In this document: positions 60,796 through 64,000 of the stretch, one piece after another | Layout: each line of letters opens with the position of its first letter | How positions within the stretch are numbered: the stretch's first letter is position 1 | Assembly (NCBI GenBank): GCA_902778895.1 | Contig: CACYZF010000008.1 | Span: 124,001-188,000, forward strand | Length of the DNA stretch: 64,000 bases | DNA from: an uncultured bacterium | GTDB taxonomy: Bacteria; Verrucomicrobiota; Lentisphaeria; Victivallales; UBA1829 | Reading direction: 5' to 3' | Translations under genes and position numbers: made by a program | Notes under the pieces: generated by a model | Told to the model about the DNA's origin: nothing | Databases searched by the model: none | Seen by the model: only the letters and a program-made list of their open reading frames with translations

Positions 60796-62028
60796 TCAGT
60801 CTTTCCTGTCCGTCGGATTCGTCAGCAAATCCTTGAGTTTGCGGTTCGCCTCCGACATCTTCGCCTCGATCTCCTGCTGCGCCTGACGGGATTTCTCCTC
60901 CTCGGGGGCGAGAGCCGACGCCTGAAGCTTTGCAAACAGTTCGTCCTGACGCTTTTTGGCGGCTTCCTCGGCGGCCTTCGCGGCGTCCTCTTCCATCTTC
61001 TTCGCGAGCGTCCGCGCCGGAGTCTCCTCCTCGCGGGTCAGCGAATCGAGCACAGCCTTCGCGTCGCGTTCCTGGTCCCCGGTGAGGTATTCGGCAATGG
61101 CGCCGCCCGACCGCGAACCGGATGTTTCGAGGCTTTCCTTCTTCGCCTCGTTCACGATGTCCACGAAGAAATCCTCCAGCGACATGTGCGGATGCGCCAC
61201 GGACATTTCCCCGTCCGGGACGCTCTCGCGGACGATCTGGCGGATGCGCTCGAGCGCCTCTTCCGGCAGACGCGGCACGGTGATGGTGTCGTTCGTGCGG
61301 ATGGTGAGCAGGTCCTCCATGCCGCCGTTGGCGCGGATGCGTCCGCCGTACAGCACGATGATACGGTCGCAGACCTCCTCCACGTCGCTGAGCAGATGGC
61401 TGGTCACGATCACGGTCTTGCCGCGTTTTTTCAGGAGCTTGATGAGGTCCTTCACCTCGCGGCAGCCGAGCGGATCCAGGCCGGACGTCGGTTCGTCGAG
61501 GATCAGGAACGCCGGGTCGTTGATCATGGCCTGCGCCAGACCGATGCGGCGCGCCATGCCCTTCGAGAATTCGCCGACGGGGCGGTTCCGGGCGTGCGCC
61601 AGGCCGACCATGTCGAGCAGCTGGTCGCACCGGCGGGTACGCTCTTCCTTCGACAGTCCGAACAGCGAGGCGAAGAAATCCAGCGTTTCGAATGCGGTCA
61701 GGTATTTGTAAAGGTATGTTTCTTCGGGCAGATACCCGATGAGTTTCTTGTTCTCGACGTCGCGCGGCGACTTGCCGAACACGGTCAGACGGCCCCCGGT
61801 CGGGTAAAGCAGTCCGAGGAGCATTTTCACGGTCGTGGACTTGCCGGAGCCGTTGGGACCGAGCAGACCGACCACTTCGCCCTCGCGGACCTCGAAATCG
61901 ATGTCGTTGACCGCTTTCGCCTTCGGCCGGTTCCAGAAATCGCGGAAGACCTTGGTCAGGCCGACCGCGCTCACCACCACGGGGCGCTCGGATGCGGTTC
62001 TTTCCGCCGTTTTCACTGCCTCCGCCAT
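60796..62028 (-). CDS. ABC transporter ATP-binding protein with coiled-coil C-terminus
   Basis: 410 residues. Walker A GPNGSGKST (about residue 58), signature variant EFSKGMARR in place of LSGGQ, Walker B FLILDEPTSGLDP and the switch His in TSHLLSD. The last 120 residues are Glu/Lys/Ala-rich and probably coiled-coil. The FSKGM signature is common in ABC-2 export systems. It lies 3 bp after the P-type ATPase gene. Confidence 0.93.
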   Translation of the reverse strand: MAEAVKTAERTASERPVVVSAVGLTKVFRDFWNRPKAKAVNDIDFEVREGEVVGLLGPNGSGKSTTVKMLLGLLYPTGGRLTVFGKSPRDVENKKLIGYLPEETYLYKYLTAFETLDFFASLFGLSKEERTRRCDQLLDMVGLAHARNRPVGEFSKGMARRIGLAQAMINDPAFLILDEPTSGLDPLGCREVKDLIKLLKKRGKTVIVTSHLLSDVEEVCDRIIVLYGGRIRANGGMEDLLTIRTNDTITVPRLPEEALERIRQIVRESVPDGEMSVAHPHMSLEDFFVDIVNEAKKESLETSGSRSGGAIAEYLTGDQERDAKAVLDSLTREEETPARTLAKKMEEDAAKAAEEAAKKRQDELFAKLQASALAPEEEKSRQAQQEIEAKMSEANRKLKDLLTNPTDRKD

Positions 62029-62031
62029 AGC

Positions 62032-64000
62032 TTATTCCTCTCCGCCGGATGTGGATTTCTGCGCGGTCACGCCGCTGTCCGAAGTCAGGTCTTCGCCCGT
62101 GCGGACCAGACGCGCGCTGTTGAAGATGACGATGAGCGTGCTGACCGTGTGCAGGGCCGCGGCGGCGATCGGGTCCATGCGTCCGAAGACGGACAGGATG
62201 ATGCCGCAGAGTACGAAGCTCAGACCGAACGCCAGGTTCTGGTACATGATCGCGCTCGTCTTGCGGGAGAGGACGATCAGGAACGGCACGCGGCGCAGGT
62301 CGTTGGTCATCAGGGCGATACTGGCGCTATTGATGGCGATGTCGCTGCCGATGGCGCCCATGGCGATGCCGAGGTCGCCGGCGGCAAGCGCGGGCGCGTC
62401 GTTCACGCCGTCGCCGACCACCGCCACGGTCGAAGTCTTCTTGACCTCTTCCACGTAGGCGACCTTCGTTTCCGGCAGGCAGTCGCTGCGGATGTCGTCG
62501 ATGCTGAGCTGGGCCGCGATGGAGACGGCCACGCTGCCGCGGTCACCGGTCACCATGGCGCAACGGGTCACGCCGATGGCTTTGAGTTCGTTGATGGCGG
62601 CGGCAGCCTCGGAACGGATCTTGTCCTTGAAGCCGATCCAGCCGATCACTTTGTCCTCGACCGCCACATACACCACGCTCATCGTCTCGGTTTCCTTCGA
62701 ATCGAGCGCGGGCAGCGTCACGCCGACACTTTCCAGCCAGACAGCGCGTCCGACCAGAACGCGCTTGCCGTCCAGCATGGCGATGACGCCCTTGCCGGGG
62801 ACTTCCTGGAACCCGGAGACCGGTTTCGCGGGGATGCCGACCTCGACGGCGAGGCGCTGGAGCGCCTGCGCGGTCGGATGGTTGCTGTGGGCTTCCAGAG
62901 AGATCGCGGTCAGCAGGAGTTCGGCGGGCTCGACGCCCTCCGCCACGGGATTCAGGCGCGCCACGGAAAGCTCGCCCTCGGTCAGCGTGCCGGTCTTGTC
63001 GAACACGACCGTGCGGATCTTTCCGGCGAGTTCCAGGTGGTTGATGTTCTTGATGAGCACGCCCAGACGCGCTGCCGCGGCCACGGCGGCCACGATGGTC
63101 GTCGGAGTCGCCAGAACAACGGCGCACGGGCAGGAGATCACGAGAAGCGAGATCACACGGTCCATGCTCCCGCCGGGAAGCCACCACGTGATGATCGCCA
63201 GCATCAGGATCGTAGGCGTGTAGTAGCCCGCGTAACGGTCAATGATGCGCACGAACGGCGTCTTGTTGCGTTCCGCGGACCGGATCATCTGCTCGACCTT
63301 GCCGAGTGTGGTGTCCTTGCCGAGACGCGTCACGCGCACTTCGAGGCTGCCGGAGATGTTCAGCGTACCGGCGTAAACCTCGTCGCCCGCGTTCTTGTCC
63401 TCCGGCATGGATTCGCCGGTGATGGATGCCTGGTTCACAGCGCTTTCGCCGCGGACGATCACGCCGTCGACCGGGAAGTTTTCGCCGGGACGCACGCTGA
63501 TGATGTCGTTCAGAGCCAGGTCCTTTACGGAAACATCCGTTTCGCCGCCCTCGACGATCTTGTGCGCCGTGCGCGGCGTCAGGCGGATCAGTTCCTCGAT
63601 GGAACGCTGCGCGCCACTGGCGGTATGGGACTCGATGATGATCGTGATGAGCAGGAAGAACGCGACGATGCCCGCCGTGCGGAAATCGCCGGACGCGAAC
63701 GCGGCGAGAATCGCCAGCGCGACGAGTTCGTTCATATACACGCGGCCTTCGATCAGGTCGCGGATGGCCGTCACGACGATCGGCAGAGCCAGCGTGACCG
63801 CGCCGATCGCGGCGCTCAGGTTCGAGGCGAACGTTTCGTTCGGAAAAAGCCAGGACAGCAGATACGAGTTCACGATCAGGAAGCCGCCGACGAACGCGAA
63901 CGACGCCCGTCCCATGGAACGGGAGTGTCCGACGCCTTCGCCGATGGGCGCGCCGCAGGAAATGCAGCGGGTCGGCTCGTCGGGATCGAGGTCATGGCCG
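62032..64000 (-). CDS. P1B-type heavy-metal ATPase (N-terminus outside window)
   Basis: At least 656 residues; the frame stays open to the window edge. The visible N-terminal part has a zinc-ribbon-like CISCGAP pair of cysteines. Then come helices, the CPCAVVLATPT metal-transport motif, DKTGTLTEG with the phosphorylated Asp, SNHP (the HP motif of P1B pumps), and GDGVNDAPALAAGDLG. CPC suggests Cu, Zn or Cd. It is the first visible gene of the operon that also encodes an ABC exporter. An in-frame ATG exists at 63915, but the upstream frame is coding-like. Confidence 0.92.
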   Translation of the reverse strand, partial: GHDLDPDEPTRCISCGAPIGEGVGHSRSMGRASFAFVGGFLIVNSYLLSWLFPNETFASNLSAAIGAVTLALPIVVTAIRDLIEGRVYMNELVALAILAAFASGDFRTAGIVAFFLLITIIIESHTASGAQRSIEELIRLTPRTAHKIVEGGETDVSVKDLALNDIISVRPGENFPVDGVIVRGESAVNQASITGESMPEDKNAGDEVYAGTLNISGSLEVRVTRLGKDTTLGKVEQMIRSAERNKTPFVRIIDRYAGYYTPTILMLAIITWWLPGGSMDRVISLLVISCPCAVVLATPTTIVAAVAAAARLGVLIKNINHLELAGKIRTVVFDKTGTLTEGELSVARLNPVAEGVEPAELLLTAISLEAHSNHPTAQALQRLAVEVGIPAKPVSGFQEVPGKGVIAMLDGKRVLVGRAVWLESVGVTLPALDSKETETMSVVYVAVEDKVIGWIGFKDKIRSEAAAAINELKAIGVTRCAMVTGDRGSVAVSIAAQLSIDDIRSDCLPETKVAYVEEVKKTSTVAVVGDGVNDAPALAAGDLGIAMGAIGSDIAINSASIALMTNDLRRVPFLIVLSRKTSAIMYQNLAFGLSFVLCGIILSVFGRMDPIAAAALHTVSTLIVIFNSARLVRTGEDLTSDSGVTAQKSTSGGEE

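Overview
The window looks like a GC-rich chromosome segment from a gut-type member of the PVC group, most likely Lentisphaerota (Victivallales-like). This rests on an H-x9-DG prepilin-like protein, a TPR/ABC operon of a type I associate with PVC genomes, a secreted-glycosidase repertoire (GH27, GH43, GH78, sialate O-acetylesterase) and MurA with Asp at the catalytic Cys position. Taxonomy is inferred from gene content only. There is no rRNA operon, CRISPR array, insertion sequence or prophage.

Layout: 1-5983 (+) is a Bat-like block: a partial membrane protein, a DUF58 protein and two VWA membrane proteins, joined by overlapping stop/start codons. 6045-9039 holds an ornithine/lysine-type decarboxylase (-), a PlsC-like acyltransferase (+) and an exported protein (-). 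9332-15556 (+) is a pyrimidine/cell-wall/RNA-modification operon: pyrR-pyrB-pyrC-tsaE-murA and a TrmA/RlmD-like methyltransferase, followed by an Rrf2 regulator. 16198-19313 (-) holds two tandem paralogues with a TonB-like N-terminus and a PA14-like region. 19559-22919 (-) holds asd, an HTH protein with a histone-H1-like tail and two DUF308/HdeD membrane proteins. 23110-31176 (+) holds queH, a broken GH27 alpha-galactosidase, a GH43 enzyme, a GH78 rhamnosidase lipoprotein and frr.

31287-37550 (-) holds nucleotide-sugar epimerase and dehydrogenase genes (a UDP-GalNAcA route), a CapK/PaaK-like enzyme and small membrane proteins. 37738-37968 is a dense cluster of palindromes in front of a tRNA-Ser(GCT) gene. 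38310-44583 holds a sialate O-acetylesterase, a Sel1-repeat protein, a polyprenyl synthase, a DUF4380 protein with a Cys cluster and Lys/Ala tail, a thioesterase and a 63-aa orphan. 44857-50481 (+) is a five-gene operon whose enzymes match each step from L-galactose to 2-keto-3-deoxygluconate. 50570-57720 (-) holds a PEGA lipoprotein, a sodium/solute symporter, a LemA/DUF3137 pair, a prepilin-like protein, a dihydrouridine synthase and a polysaccharide deacetylase. The last two are the end of a (-) operon that begins beyond the window with a P1B-type ATPase, then an ABC ATPase, its permease and a TPR membrane protein.

The picture is a saccharolytic anaerobe. Exported glycosidases release sugars, a sodium symporter and an L-galactose route may feed them into central metabolism, and housekeeping genes are mixed between. 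Many promoters share a TTGATTTT-like -35 box, 16-18 bp spacing and a TATA(A/T)T -10 box, so start sites can be placed well. The most distinctive elements are the L-galactose operon, the TonB-like/PA14 pair, the palindrome cluster, the two proteins with histone-like tails and the broken GH27 gene.
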